From a bacterium (GTDB lineage: Bacteria; JAMCPX01), in contig JAJYLM010000004.1 in assembly GCA_021787655.1 (NCBI GenBank), positions 1 through 34,788 of the forward strand: a stretch of DNA of 34,788 nt, in the 5' to 3' direction. The position numbers and the translations under genes are program-made. Within the stretch, counting starts at the first letter, position 1; the number at the start of each line of letters is the position of its first letter. A model generated the notes under the pieces. That model saw only the letters and a list, made by a program, of their open reading frames with translations, was not told the DNA's origin and searched no databases. Below, piece after piece: positions 17,618 to 26,137 of the stretch.

Positions 17618-18763
17618 CTATGTTTTTTTGCATTTTGGGCACGAGGTCTGACACTTTCTACAATACGTTTTACCGCACTGCTGACACGGCTTTAAACAAT
17701 GCATGCAGACGATATGCAAATGATCATCGCATACAAGACTGGCGGTCTCACGAAAACAGGACTCGCAGCTCAACGGATCTAATTGTCTATACAGGGGATT
17801 ATAGGTAACAGAAAATTGTCTTGATGCGAGTCTCCTTTTTATTGTTATGCGGCACTGAATAGCCTGTGTGTGTATGGCGATTGCTCCCACGGTCTCCCCT
17901 GTTATGCGCAGGGAATATTTTGCAACCAAGTCCCGTATCTTCCATTCCTGCTCAGACGCTATCGCGGTAAGCTTACCGCGTAGCTTGCTCACATACTCTT
18001 CCGATACTTCTCCAGCGATAGGTGTATTTGTAGATGCATCAACAGTGTTGTTGCCTGTTTTTTTCGCAATCATATCCTTTGTTTGTGTCTTCAGTGTCTC
18101 ATAATACTCATATACCCTCCGGATATCACGGTTGAGTCTTCTTTCAAGGCTCTTGCTAAAACCTGCCATTTCTGCTTCTACCAATTTTGGGGCCGCTCTG
18201 TTGGCAACGTCATACAGCCTTTTCATGGTATCTATAGAGATAGTAGCAGGCCCCTGGTACTCTGTCAGACCTTCCAGTATCTCCGTATCGTGTAGCGCGA
18301 TGACAGAACTGTTGATGTTATTTACCATAATGGGCAGCCAGCCTTCATGCTTCTCATCCGACAACGCGGTATATTTTACAAAAAACAGTATATAAACGAT
18401 TTCTGTCATCTCTGTCGTGTCTATGCGCAAGGTAGCGTTATCAAAGCCTATCTTTTGTGCAACCATGGCTGATACCTTTTCTACGCCGGGTAACTTTGCC
18501 TCAAAGCCGGCAAAGGCAACCCTGCCCGTTAGATCAAGAAGTTTTTTGACAGACAGAAAAAAACCGGAATCATAAGAGGCATAAATTGCACTATCGTGTC
18601 CATGATTGTAAGAGAAGCATAAGGTTGTATATTCTGGTATATTCAGCATTCTAGCTACACGTTGCGGAAGGATAATGGCCATACCGCCGTCCTCCTGTCG
18701 CTCCGTAACAGCACCGTTGAGCATCAATATATTTTCAATAATGTCGGGAAGTGCCTTGCTCAT
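17618..18763 (-). CDS. Unrecognised protein with a cysteine-rich zinc-binding C-terminus, partner of SNF2 helicase
   Basis: I do not recognise this 381-residue protein. Its last 50 residues hold eleven cysteines and three histidines in the order CESC, VC-DDH-LH, VCMHC, PCQQC, YCRKC and SCPKC, enough for two or three zinc sites. The middle (about 215-250) is a charged helix that could be a coiled coil (RDIRRVYEYYETLKTQTKDMIAKK). The N-terminal part is mixed alpha/beta with no motif I can name. The ATG overlaps the upstream helicase stop (ATGA), so the two are translationally coupled and very likely act together. Codon use is more AT-rich than neighbouring genes, which hints at transfer. A role in DNA or RNA binding next to the helicase is inference. 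Confidence 0.75.
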   Translation of the reverse strand: MSKALPDIIENILMLNGAVTERQEDGGMAIILPQRVARMLNIPEYTTLCFSYNHGHDSAIYASYDSGFFLSVKKLLDLTGRVAFAGFEAKLPGVEKVSAMVAQKIGFDNATLRIDTTEMTEIVYILFFVKYTALSDEKHEGWLPIMVNNINSSVIALHDTEILEGLTEYQGPATISIDTMKRLYDVANRAAPKLVEAEMAGFSKSLERRLNRDIRRVYEYYETLKTQTKDMIAKKTGNNTVDASTNTPIAGEVSEEYVSKLRGKLTAIASEQEWKIRDLVAKYSLRITGETVGAIAIHTQAIQCRITIKRRLASRQFSVTYNPLYRQLDPLSCESCFRETASLVCDDHLHIVCMHCLKPCQQCGKTYCRKCQTSCPKCKKT

Positions 18764-21066
18764 GTCTCGTAATCTTCACCGAATATCGCAGTATCAATGG
18801 ATTTTGATTTAAAATAATCGTTCTTCGCCTTGACAAGGTCATTGCCAAGTTTTTCGAAGTTCTGCTTCAATACGGTGCTGTTTTTACTTTCAGCCCATAA
18901 TGTTAGTATTATCTCTTCAAAGTCCCTGTCTTCCCCAAGATGCCCGAGGATCGGCTCTATCTCGCCTATGACCATCTCGAACATGTTGATCTTGCTGTCC
19001 AGAATTTCGATAATGTAATCCTCGATAGTTCCCCTTACGGTGAGATTGAATATAAAGATATCCCTTGCCTGCCCTATCCTGTGAAGCCTTCCAATTCTCT
19101 GCTCTATCCTCATGGGGTTCCACGGAAGGTCAAAGTTTATAATGGTGTTGCAAAACTGCAGGTTCCTTCCCTCACCGCCTGATTCCGTAGAGACGAGCAC
19201 AGGGACATCGTCCTTGAAGCCTGCAATGGCTGCGTCTTTCTCCTTGAGGGACATCGTTCCCTTGAATGTTCTATACGCGATGCCGCTCTTTGACAGGAGA
19301 TCGCCTATATACTCCATACTCTTTATAAACTGGGTAAACACGACCTTTTTTTCTGTGGGATTTTTTTGCAGTATCCCAAGCAGGGCATCACCTTTGCTTA
19401 TGTTGTTTGTTCCATCGAGCTTCCTGAGAACGTCTCGCAACCCTTCTTTGTCTTCCCTGTGGAGCAGGCTCTCTTTCAAAGCAACCAAGCTGCTTCCCGC
19501 CTCTCTCAGAAGGATATTGACCGACATTCTGGGTACTTCGTGTTCCATCAAATATTGGTTGATGTCAGTATATATTTCTTTTTCCATTGGCGTGGGATCG
19601 AGCCGTATCGTTGTCGCAAAACGCCTTGGTAATTTAAGGTCTATCGCACTCCTCGTGTTTCTTATCATGACGTCCCTCAGCAGCCCCCGCATTTTCTCCT
19701 TATCCGCAGTACCCTTGAGCCCCCCTTTGCTGAGATATTCTTTTTTAAATTCTTTTTCTGTCTTGAACTGACCTGGTTTTAACAGCGTGATCAGGTTGAA
19801 CAGATCGATGAGGTTGTTCTGGACAGGGGTTGCAGTAAGAAGGAAGATAAACCTTTTTTTTATCCGGTTTACGAGCTTCCATGAAAGTGTGGACCTGTTC
19901 CTGAGATGGTGTGCCTCATCGACAACAACGAGGTCGTAAAATTGATTTTCAACAAGCTCTCTGTTCCTGCTTCCCTTCGCAGTATTCATGGAAGCAATTA
20001 TAAAACGTTGTTTCCAGAAGTCTTCCGGTGCTTTCATAAAAGCAGGGTCGTCCGTGGTAAGAAACGCTATGTCGAATTTTGTCTGCATTTCTTCTTTCCA
20101 CTGTGAAACAAGCGATGCAGGCGTGAGCACCATGATATTCTTAACCATCCCCCTCATGACATATTCCTTTATCAACATGCCCGCCTCTATGGTTTTGCCG
20201 AGACCTACTTCATCACACAATAAAACACTGCCATGAAAATGTTTGAGGACCTTCTTTACCGTCTCTGTCTGATACCAGTATTTTTCTATACCGTTTACTG
20301 CATTCAGGCACAGAAGCTCGTCGTATCCGCCTTGAATCGAGAGCCGTTCATAATCTATCAACGATTGTATTTGTGAAAGAGAAGCATGCGCTGTAAAAAG
20401 AGAGGCATCTTCTTTAAAAAGCTCTGTTTTTATTGGAATGGTATACGTTGGTATTGGAATTTGCGGTAGTGATTGGCCTTCAAAAGAAGCCGGATGACTA
20501 TATGTATTGGTCTGGTCCGTGGATGCAGGCAGTGCTTGTGCTTTCTTCTGTCGTGTTACCTCTGCGTTCTGTACTTTCTTCTTTTGTTTTTCGTCGACAT
20601 ACTGAAGCGTACGCGTTTGATTCTCTATGAAACTGAAGGGACGCTGAGCGGATATTATGCCCGATTCACCGTTTCTGATGTATTTCTCCAGGTCCGAAAA
20701 TATCTTAACGGGACGAAGCCATGTTTTGTCTGTTCTTTGTTTGCGCTCGAGTTCTTTTGCCCTTGTAAGATGCTCACGTGCAGCGGAGAATTGTCCAACC
20801 GAAGCCTCGGCACTGCTGAGGCTGTAATAGGTCTCCCATTCGGATGTAATGACTGCCAGCCGTTTGAACCAGGGTATGCTCATGTCGGGCCTTGCCCATT
20901 CATGAATGCACAGAGAAATCATACTCATCAAGAGATCTCTATCGTCTGGAAATTGGTGTAGCAGCTTCTTCAGGCAATCGTATGCCTTCTTATATTCCTT
21001 TTTTGTGAGAAATTTCAGATATGCGTTTAATGTATCATCAGGTGTTTCGTACAGCATGTCTGTCAT
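18760..21066 (-). CDS. SNF2-family DEAD/DEAH-box ATPase/helicase with N-terminal helical repeats
   Basis: A 768-residue superfamily 2 translocase of the SNF2/RapA class. Motif I is DEVGLGKT at residues 285-292, motif II DEAH at 383-386, motif III TATP at 411-414. The C-terminal RecA lobe ends with IGRLHRIGQARD, the usual SNF2 motif VI. Residues 1-110 look like TPR-type helical repeats (KEYKKAYDCLKKLLHQFPDD, GQFSAAREHLTRAKEL). A basic low-complexity linker follows (about 155-190). SNF2 proteins move on double-stranded DNA and displace bound proteins; RapA recycles RNA polymerase and others serve in phage defence. No nuclease or methylase domain is visible. It is AT-richer than its neighbours and coupled to the zinc protein downstream. 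Confidence 0.88.
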   Translation of the reverse strand: MTDMLYETPDDTLNAYLKFLTKKEYKKAYDCLKKLLHQFPDDRDLLMSMISLCIHEWARPDMSIPWFKRLAVITSEWETYYSLSSAEASVGQFSAAREHLTRAKELERKQRTDKTWLRPVKIFSDLEKYIRNGESGIISAQRPFSFIENQTRTLQYVDEKQKKKVQNAEVTRQKKAQALPASTDQTNTYSHPASFEGQSLPQIPIPTYTIPIKTELFKEDASLFTAHASLSQIQSLIDYERLSIQGGYDELLCLNAVNGIEKYWYQTETVKKVLKHFHGSVLLCDEVGLGKTIEAGMLIKEYVMRGMVKNIMVLTPASLVSQWKEEMQTKFDIAFLTTDDPAFMKAPEDFWKQRFIIASMNTAKGSRNRELVENQFYDLVVVDEAHHLRNRSTLSWKLVNRIKKRFIFLLTATPVQNNLIDLFNLITLLKPGQFKTEKEFKKEYLSKGGLKGTADKEKMRGLLRDVMIRNTRSAIDLKLPRRFATTIRLDPTPMEKEIYTDINQYLMEHEVPRMSVNILLREAGSSLVALKESLLHREDKEGLRDVLRKLDGTNNISKGDALLGILQKNPTEKKVVFTQFIKSMEYIGDLLSKSGIAYRTFKGTMSLKEKDAAIAGFKDDVPVLVSTESGGEGRNLQFCNTIINFDLPWNPMRIEQRIGRLHRIGQARDIFIFNLTVRGTIEDYIIEILDSKINMFEMVIGEIEPILGHLGEDRDFEEIILTLWAESKNSTVLKQNFEKLGNDLVKAKNDYFKSKSIDTAIFGEDYET

Positions 21067-21103
21067 CTACAGATTTTTGTTCCTCTCATAAAAATAAGTT
21101 AGT

Positions 21104-21132
21104 AGTATAAGCATAAAAAAGAAACTTTGCAT
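21104..21132 (-). promoter_or_regulatory. Weak candidate promoter for the SNF2 cassette
   Basis: A good -10, TATACT (21109-21104 on the minus strand), lies about 30 bases before the likely start of transcription's coding target, with GAGAGGA at 21090-21084 as ribosome site. The -35 at 17 bases is only ATGCAA. The long gap from ribosome site to ATG 21066 (about 14 bases) is unusual. Confidence 0.35.
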
Positions 21133-21216
21133 CATTTTGTAATCGCGTAAAGGGGCACGGCGGGTAAAACGTCCGGGCTTATGACGCTGAGCATGGGCGT
21201 GCTCCCTTTTCCTGTG

Positions 21217-21987
21217 TCATCCGTTGAGCGCCCTGCCGACCGCCGCCCAGCTCCTCGGATCGATCAAATAGCTGTAGTGGGTAAACGGTGTCATCTCTAT
21301 CTGCACGGTGCCGTCCAGCGCTGCTGATTCCGGAGGCAGGATCATGATATCGCTGCGGCTCCAGAAGCTCACGCCCCGAACACCGCGCGGCCAGCGCTGC
21401 CTGTCCAGGTCCCGGATGAGCCTGCTGTCCGGCCTGATGTCCCTCGTGATCGCCGTGTTCGCGTAGCGTGCGGAATACGTCCCGTGGTGCGGCGTGCCCA
21501 GCGTGATCAGGGTCTCCACCGCCGGAGAAAGCCGGTACTCCCTCATGGCCAGCCGCACGATCAGACCGCCCAGGCTGTGTGCAACGATTGCAACCTTGCG
21601 TTCTCCGGTGACCTTCTGAACCTTGCGTATAAAACGGGCAAGCGCAGCTGTCATACTGTGCACGGTCTGCCCTGCTCCGAAATGGATACTGTAGCTGCGC
21701 TTCCTGCCAAGGAGCCGCAGATACCAGGACATGAACAGAAAATTGCCCCGGTTCCCGCCCAGTCCGTGAACAAAGATCAGCGGCGGAAAGCCGTCCGCCT
21801 GCCCGGGCCTGAAGTGCTGGTTTTGCGGGACGAACAACGAATAACCGAGCAGCGGCACCTGCACGATGTGACGTATGACGTCGGGATCGATCTTTTTATA
21901 ATTTTCCAGGATGCTGCGTCCAACAAACATACCGGCCTTCGCTGCACCGCTTCCGACGGCTTGCAGCCCTGATTTTTTTTCTTCCAT
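21217..21987 (-). CDS. Alpha/beta-hydrolase, lipase/esterase-like
   Basis: Predicted serine hydrolase of 256 residues. FVHGLGGNRGNF is the oxyanion-hole region, AHSLGGLIVR carries the nucleophile serine in the A/GxSxG elbow, and LGTPHHGT is typical of lipase class 2/PGAP1-like enzymes. A triad Asp in SRSDIMILPP and His in TPFTHYSYL are well placed. There is no obvious signal peptide, so it may act in the cytoplasm on acyl esters or thioesters. I chose ATG 21987, which has AGAGGTG six bases upstream; GTG 21996 overlaps the etfA stop but lacks a spaced ribosome site. It is the last gene of the mtnP-to-etfA run. Substrate unknown. Confidence 0.8.
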   Translation of the reverse strand: MEEKKSGLQAVGSGAAKAGMFVGRSILENYKKIDPDVIRHIVQVPLLGYSLFVPQNQHFRPGQADGFPPLIFVHGLGGNRGNFLFMSWYLRLLGRKRSYSIHFGAGQTVHSMTAALARFIRKVQKVTGERKVAIVAHSLGGLIVRLAMREYRLSPAVETLITLGTPHHGTYSARYANTAITRDIRPDSRLIRDLDRQRWPRGVRGVSFWSRSDIMILPPESAALDGTVQIEMTPFTHYSYLIDPRSWAAVGRALNG

Positions 21988-21992
21988 TGTGT

Positions 21993-23048
21993 TCACCTCT
22001 TTACAGGACCCGGGGGCGGACTGTTCTCCTGCGCCCGTGGTTCCCTGATCTCTTCTGTTCCTGTGGTCGTTCCCTGCTGCCGGTCGTACTCCTCCATAAG
22101 GACGGGGATGAACCTGGTGAGGTCCTCCACGATGCCGACATCCGCCCTCGCAAAGATCCGCGCCGAGGGATCGTTGTTGATCGCTATCACCATCTGTGCA
22201 TCCCGTATGCCTGCCACGTGCTGAACAGCTCCCGAGATGCCGATGGCGAAGTAGAGCTTCGGCGCAACGGTTGCGCCGGTCATGCCGACCTGATGAGCGT
22301 AGCCGAGCCAGCCGGCATCGCAGACAGCCCGGGAGCAGCCTATCGCCGACCGCGGGAACAGCCGTGCAACGTCATGGATCAGCGCGAGGTTTCCCTGCGT
22401 GCCGATCCCCCTGCCGGCTGCAACGATAACGGTGCTGTCCGCGAGTGCACTCCCCTGATACTCTGCCTGCTTGAACCCGGTCGTCCTGCTCCTGCCGGTT
22501 CCTGCCTCGATCCGTACGGTATCCACCGCCCCTGCACTGCCTGGTTTGATATCAAGGGGCTGCCAGGCGCCGGGCTGGATCGTCAGCACTGCTGTTGCCG
22601 TTTCCGGTACGACCTCTGCGGAGAGCTTTCCGGCAGACACGGTCCTGACAAAGCCTGTTCTCTCGTTACCGGAGACAGCAGCTTCCACCCCTGTTATACA
22701 GGCTGCACCCAGTTTGACGGCGAGCGCCGGCGCCAGATCGTACCCGATGCACGTGTGCGGCAGGATCACATATCCGGGGGCCGTCCTTTCGAGGAGCGGT
22801 CCCAGCACCCTGAGGTACGCATCAGCGTTGTACGTAGTGAGGACATCGCTCTCGACGGACGTTACGGCGAACCCGGATGCAGCTGCGATCTCGCGGGCAA
22901 CCGTGCGGGAACGATCGCCCGGAACAATCACCCTGATCCGTTCAGCGTCACCGCCGCACAGCGACCATGCGCAGGCAAGGGACTCGTATGTGAGCGGGTC
23001 TGCCCTGTTTTCACCGTGCTGCGCAATGACAACAATGCCGTCGTTCAT
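21993..23048 (-). CDS. etfA: Electron transfer flavoprotein alpha subunit
   Basis: EtfA holds the catalytic FAD of the ETF dimer, which carries electrons from acyl-CoA or other dehydrogenases to the quinone pool. The N-terminal domain starts MNDGIVVIAQHGENR. The C-terminal FAD domain is intact: AAGRGIGTQGNLALI, GCSRAVCDAGW, HQVGMTGATVAPKLYFA, IGISGAVQHVAG and IAINNDPSARIF. ATG 23048 gives 351 residues and has GAAGG upstream; the open frame extends about 120 codons further upstream but that part is the etfB shadow. A proline- and glutamate-rich tail of about 25 residues follows the fold. No ferredoxin-like extension is present. It lies 10 bp after etfB. Confidence 0.93.
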   Translation of the reverse strand: MNDGIVVIAQHGENRADPLTYESLACAWSLCGGDAERIRVIVPGDRSRTVAREIAAASGFAVTSVESDVLTTYNADAYLRVLGPLLERTAPGYVILPHTCIGYDLAPALAVKLGAACITGVEAAVSGNERTGFVRTVSAGKLSAEVVPETATAVLTIQPGAWQPLDIKPGSAGAVDTVRIEAGTGRSRTTGFKQAEYQGSALADSTVIVAAGRGIGTQGNLALIHDVARLFPRSAIGCSRAVCDAGWLGYAHQVGMTGATVAPKLYFAIGISGAVQHVAGIRDAQMVIAINNDPSARIFARADVGIVEDLTRFIPVLMEEYDRQQGTTTGTEEIREPRAQENSPPPGPVKR

Positions 23049-23058
23049 ACCCGTGCCT

Positions 23059-23793
23059 TCAGAGAAAATTCTTTTCGTGCAGGAGCCCGAGCAGCCTGAC
23101 TGCTTTTTCCCGCTGTGTACCTTCCAGGAACATCCCCCGGGGATGCAGCTCCGGCGCGAATGTTCTGATGGTCGTCTCCCGGGCACGCGGCACCTCCCTG
23201 CCCAATGCTTCCGGCCTGATGATATCCTGGTGCTTTGCCCGCAGGACGTTGGACAGCGAAGGGTAGCGCGGCCTGTTGATGCCCGACTGGACAGTGAGCA
23301 CGCACGGCAGGTCCAGTTCGACGCACTGGCGCCGGTGAGCATCGCACTCCCGTTCGACCGAGACGGTGTTGTCCGGCCTGATCTCCTGCGCGATGACTGC
23401 GGACGCGTACGGATAGTCAAGGAGCGCTGCGATCATCGGTCCTGTCTGCATCTGCAAATCGTCTTCAGCCATCACACCTGCAAAAATCATGTCGTACCGG
23501 TTTGCGCGCACGTGCGAGGCAATGAGCGATGCGGCCTGGTACGGGGTGAGTTCTTCGCCGCTGTCGACGTGCAGATGGATACCGGTATCAGCCCCCATCT
23601 CCATCGCCCGCCTGAGTACGGCTTCGACCCGTTGGGGACCTGCGGAAACCGCGTGGACCGCAGTACCGGGTATGCGCTCCTTTACCTGGAGCGCCTCTTC
23701 GAGGGCGTATTCATCGTACCGGTTGATCCTGCTGCCGGACTGTGCAGACATCCCGGGCAGGACCACCTGTTTTACACAGACGAGTATGTTCAT
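23059..23793 (-). CDS. etfB: Electron transfer flavoprotein beta subunit
   Basis: EtfB pairs with EtfA and holds AMP in standard ETFs or a second FAD in bifurcating ones. The start MNILVCVKQVVLPG and NRYDEYALEEALQVKE are typical, as are SAGPQRVEAVLRRAMEMGAD and FAGVMAEDDLQMQTGPMIAALLDYP. Length 244 is slightly below the usual 250-260. No dehydrogenase, EtfQO or FixX partner is near, so the electron donor is not evident. The start codon has no close ribosome site. Instead a four-codon reading frame with its own GGAGGG ends exactly on the etfB ATG. Whether the pair bifurcates cannot be read from sequence by eye. Confidence 0.92.
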   Translation of the reverse strand: MNILVCVKQVVLPGMSAQSGSRINRYDEYALEEALQVKERIPGTAVHAVSAGPQRVEAVLRRAMEMGADTGIHLHVDSGEELTPYQAASLIASHVRANRYDMIFAGVMAEDDLQMQTGPMIAALLDYPYASAVIAQEIRPDNTVSVERECDAHRRQCVELDLPCVLTVQSGINRPRYPSLSNVLRAKHQDIIRPEALGREVPRARETTIRTFAPELHPRGMFLEGTQREKAVRLLGLLHEKNFL

Positions 23794-23804
23794 AGGTTAT
23801 ACAT
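23790..23804 (-). other. Possible four-codon minicistron coupled to etfB
   Basis: GGAGGGATAATG precedes a frame of four codons (Met-Tyr-Asn-Leu) whose TGA overlaps the etfB ATG as ATGA. etfB itself has no well-placed Shine-Dalgarno, so ribosomes could load on the minicistron and restart. It may be chance. Confidence 0.3.
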
Positions 23805-23811
23805 TATCCCT

Positions 23812-23838
23812 CCGGTGACATAAAAAATGCAACACCGG
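23812..23838. repeat. Inverted repeat between PBP1B gene and etfB
   Basis: CCGGTG at 23812-23817 and CACCGG at 23833-23838 form a 6-bp stem around a 15-base A/T-rich loop. It lies just past the penicillin-binding-protein stop and just before the etfB ribosome site. There is no T-run on the minus side, so it could mark an mRNA boundary or slow transcription but is not a standard terminator. Confidence 0.45.
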
Positions 23839-23843
23839 CCTTT

Positions 23844-26087
23844 TCAGTTGCCGAACAGGTGTCTGAACCAGTCCACAATACCCTTCAGCGGGCCATGCTG
23901 CGGCTCCGTACCCTTGATAAAGGCCCCCTGCACGCAGTCGGTCGCACGGTTTCCCGCAAGCCCGGTAAACCGGTCGACGCATGCAAACCGCACACCGTCC
24001 GGAACATCGAAATCCTTTCCGCCGGAGCGGTGCGTGTACAGCGCCAGGAACCTGCCAACGACCGGCAGCGCCACGGCTGCAGCGGGGAGGCCGATCCTCT
24101 CCTCGTTGTCGTAGCCGACCCATGCAACAGCGACGACATCCGGGGTATACCCGGCAAACCACGCGTCCCTGAAATCGTTCGTCGTCCCTGTTTTACCGGC
24201 ATACTGCCCCTGAATATCGAACTGCCGAAGCCCCCTGCCGGTGCCCTCGGTCTCTGATCCGAGCAGCACGTTGTCGACGACGTAGCACGCCTGCGGGCTG
24301 CCCATGGGTTTGAACTGCAGCGCTGTTTTGTAGATGAGGTCGTCGTTCATGTCCGTAACAGCCTTGATGCTGACCGGCGCGACAGGCTCGTAGCCGGCGT
24401 TCGCGAAGATCGTGTATGCCCGGCACAGGTCCAGCGGCGATGTCGATGTACTCCCGAGGGCGATGGACGGGAACGCAGGAATGTCCGTGCCAAGCCCGAG
24501 CTGTTCCAGCTGCTGCGCTATCGCGTCGAGCCCGACCTGCAAGGACACCTTGACCGCAGGTATATTGATCGAGTGCTGGAGGGCGTACCGGACGGTCATG
24601 TTCCCCAGAAACCGCTTGTCGTAGTTCTGGGGTTCCCATTCACCGGCGCCGGTGCTCATCTTCAGCGGTGCGTCATCGATGGCCGTCACCTGCGAAAATC
24701 CGTCCTTTGCCTTGTTCTGGAATGCGAGCATGTAGATGAATGGTTTGACACAGGATCCGATCTGCCGCCGGGACATCACCGCCCTGTTGAACTGACTTTC
24801 GTTATAATCCCGGCCGCCGACCATTGCCAGGATATCCCCTGTCTGGGGCTGCATGACCACCAGGGCGCCCTCGAGCTGTTGCGGGGCCTTCGCGAGTGCG
24901 GCGTCCGCCATGTGCTGGACAGCGGGTCTGAGGGTCGTGAAGATCCGCAGACCGTTGGTCGTCAGCAGCTCCCTGGAAAAATTATGTGCAAGCTGGTCCG
25001 CTATGTAGTCGACGAAGTACGGGGCCTGCTTCACGTGAATCGGCGACACGGTGACCGAAACGGGTTCACCGAGTGCGGCAAGGTACTGGCTGTACGTGAT
25101 CACGTGATACTGCAGCATGCGGGACAGGACGTAATTGCGCCGCTGTACTGCTTCCCGGGGGTTATCGATCGGCGAGTATTTATTGGGTGATGCGATCATC
25201 CCTGCAAGGAGCGCGCTCTGAGCGATGCTCAGGTTTCCGACGGATTTTGAAAAGTAGTACTTCGCAGCTGCACCCATGCCGACGATGCTGATGTGCCCGC
25301 TCTGTCCAAGGTAAACGTCGTTCAGATATGCGTTGAGGATCTGGGCCTTGGTAAACCGGTGGGCGATCATCAGGGCCATGACCGCCTCTTTTGCCTTGCG
25401 GCTGAACGTCCGCCGGTTGCTGAGAAAGAGGATTTTGACCAGCTGCTGCGTTATGGTGCTCCCGCCCTCACGTATGCTCATGGCCATCAGATCCGCGATC
25501 ATCGCCCGGAACAGCCCCTTCATGTCGAGGGCGCCGTGTTCGAAGAACCGTACGTCCTCGGTCACGATCACCGCGTTGATCAGGCTGTCAGGCAGTGAGG
25601 GAAGCGCCGCGGGAATGCGCATCTTGAAATCATCCCCGAAAAATACTGCGAGCTGCTCGGGTTCAAGCTCTATGCTGCCAAGCTCCGTGCCGTCCGGGGC
25701 GGTAACATCCGCTATGCTGTCCCTGGAAATCCGGACAACCGCCTGCACGGAAGGGATCGCAAAGGTCGGCATCGAAAACCCCCTGGTGCAGAGGTAGACG
25801 TCCGGACCTGCAACGAAATACTGTCCCTGAACCAATGAAGGTGACTGCGCTGCATGATAGTCGAGCCTGTTCAGGGTGTCCACGAGCTGCCGCGTTGTCA
25901 TTCCCATACCCTTGTTCACCGAGGAAGGGGCAGCGTAGACGATGGACGGCGACGGAAACCCCCGAGAAATAAAAAGCGCCGTTATCCGCACGTAGAGCAG
26001 GTAACCATAGAACGCTGTGCCTGCCACCAGGAGTCCTGCGGTTATCCCGGCAATGAGGTACACTCTTTTTTTGGTCTTTTTTTTCAT
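23844..26087 (-). CDS. mrcB: Bifunctional penicillin-binding protein, PBP1B type
   Basis: A class A PBP that polymerises and cross-links peptidoglycan. A cytoplasmic basic tip (MKKKTKKR) and one membrane helix (about residues 9-32) anchor it in the inner membrane. Residues about 60-130 resemble the UB2H domain of PBP1B, which binds the LpoB activator in E. coli. The GT51 domain has TEDVRFFEHG, GGSTITQQLVK and NAYLNDVYLGQSG. The transpeptidase has SCVK (SxxK), SIN (SxN) and KTGTT. ATG 26087 gives 747 residues; the open frame continues 30 codons upstream but lacks the membrane-anchor pattern. It follows lpxL by 50 bp in an envelope gene run. An LpoB-like activator is not seen nearby. Confidence 0.92.
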   Translation of the reverse strand: MKKKTKKRVYLIAGITAGLLVAGTAFYGYLLYVRITALFISRGFPSPSIVYAAPSSVNKGMGMTTRQLVDTLNRLDYHAAQSPSLVQGQYFVAGPDVYLCTRGFSMPTFAIPSVQAVVRISRDSIADVTAPDGTELGSIELEPEQLAVFFGDDFKMRIPAALPSLPDSLINAVIVTEDVRFFEHGALDMKGLFRAMIADLMAMSIREGGSTITQQLVKILFLSNRRTFSRKAKEAVMALMIAHRFTKAQILNAYLNDVYLGQSGHISIVGMGAAAKYYFSKSVGNLSIAQSALLAGMIASPNKYSPIDNPREAVQRRNYVLSRMLQYHVITYSQYLAALGEPVSVTVSPIHVKQAPYFVDYIADQLAHNFSRELLTTNGLRIFTTLRPAVQHMADAALAKAPQQLEGALVVMQPQTGDILAMVGGRDYNESQFNRAVMSRRQIGSCVKPFIYMLAFQNKAKDGFSQVTAIDDAPLKMSTGAGEWEPQNYDKRFLGNMTVRYALQHSINIPAVKVSLQVGLDAIAQQLEQLGLGTDIPAFPSIALGSTSTSPLDLCRAYTIFANAGYEPVAPVSIKAVTDMNDDLIYKTALQFKPMGSPQACYVVDNVLLGSETEGTGRGLRQFDIQGQYAGKTGTTNDFRDAWFAGYTPDVVAVAWVGYDNEERIGLPAAAVALPVVGRFLALYTHRSGGKDFDVPDGVRFACVDRFTGLAGNRATDCVQGAFIKGTEPQHGPLKGIVDWFRHLFGN

Positions 26088-26137
26088 CCTGCACTGCTCC
26101 GGATCATGTGCATGCCCTCCTGTGCCGCGTCCCGGTG

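Noticed and set aside
18760..21066. Part of a restriction-modification, DISARM or Zorya defence locus
   Set aside because: No methylase, nuclease, PLD, ZorAB or other partner gene is adjacent; only the zinc protein is linked, so no known system can be named.
21149..21212. Long imperfect hairpin after the alpha/beta hydrolase gene (AAAGGGGCACG with CGTGCTCCCTTTT)
   Set aside because: Arms need a gap and enclose about 40 bases, and there is no clean T-run after it on the minus strand; too weak to call a terminator.
22471..23823. 450-codon plus-strand frame across etfA and etfB
   Set aside because: Antisense to two well-conserved genes, with no recognisable domain and no ribosome site.
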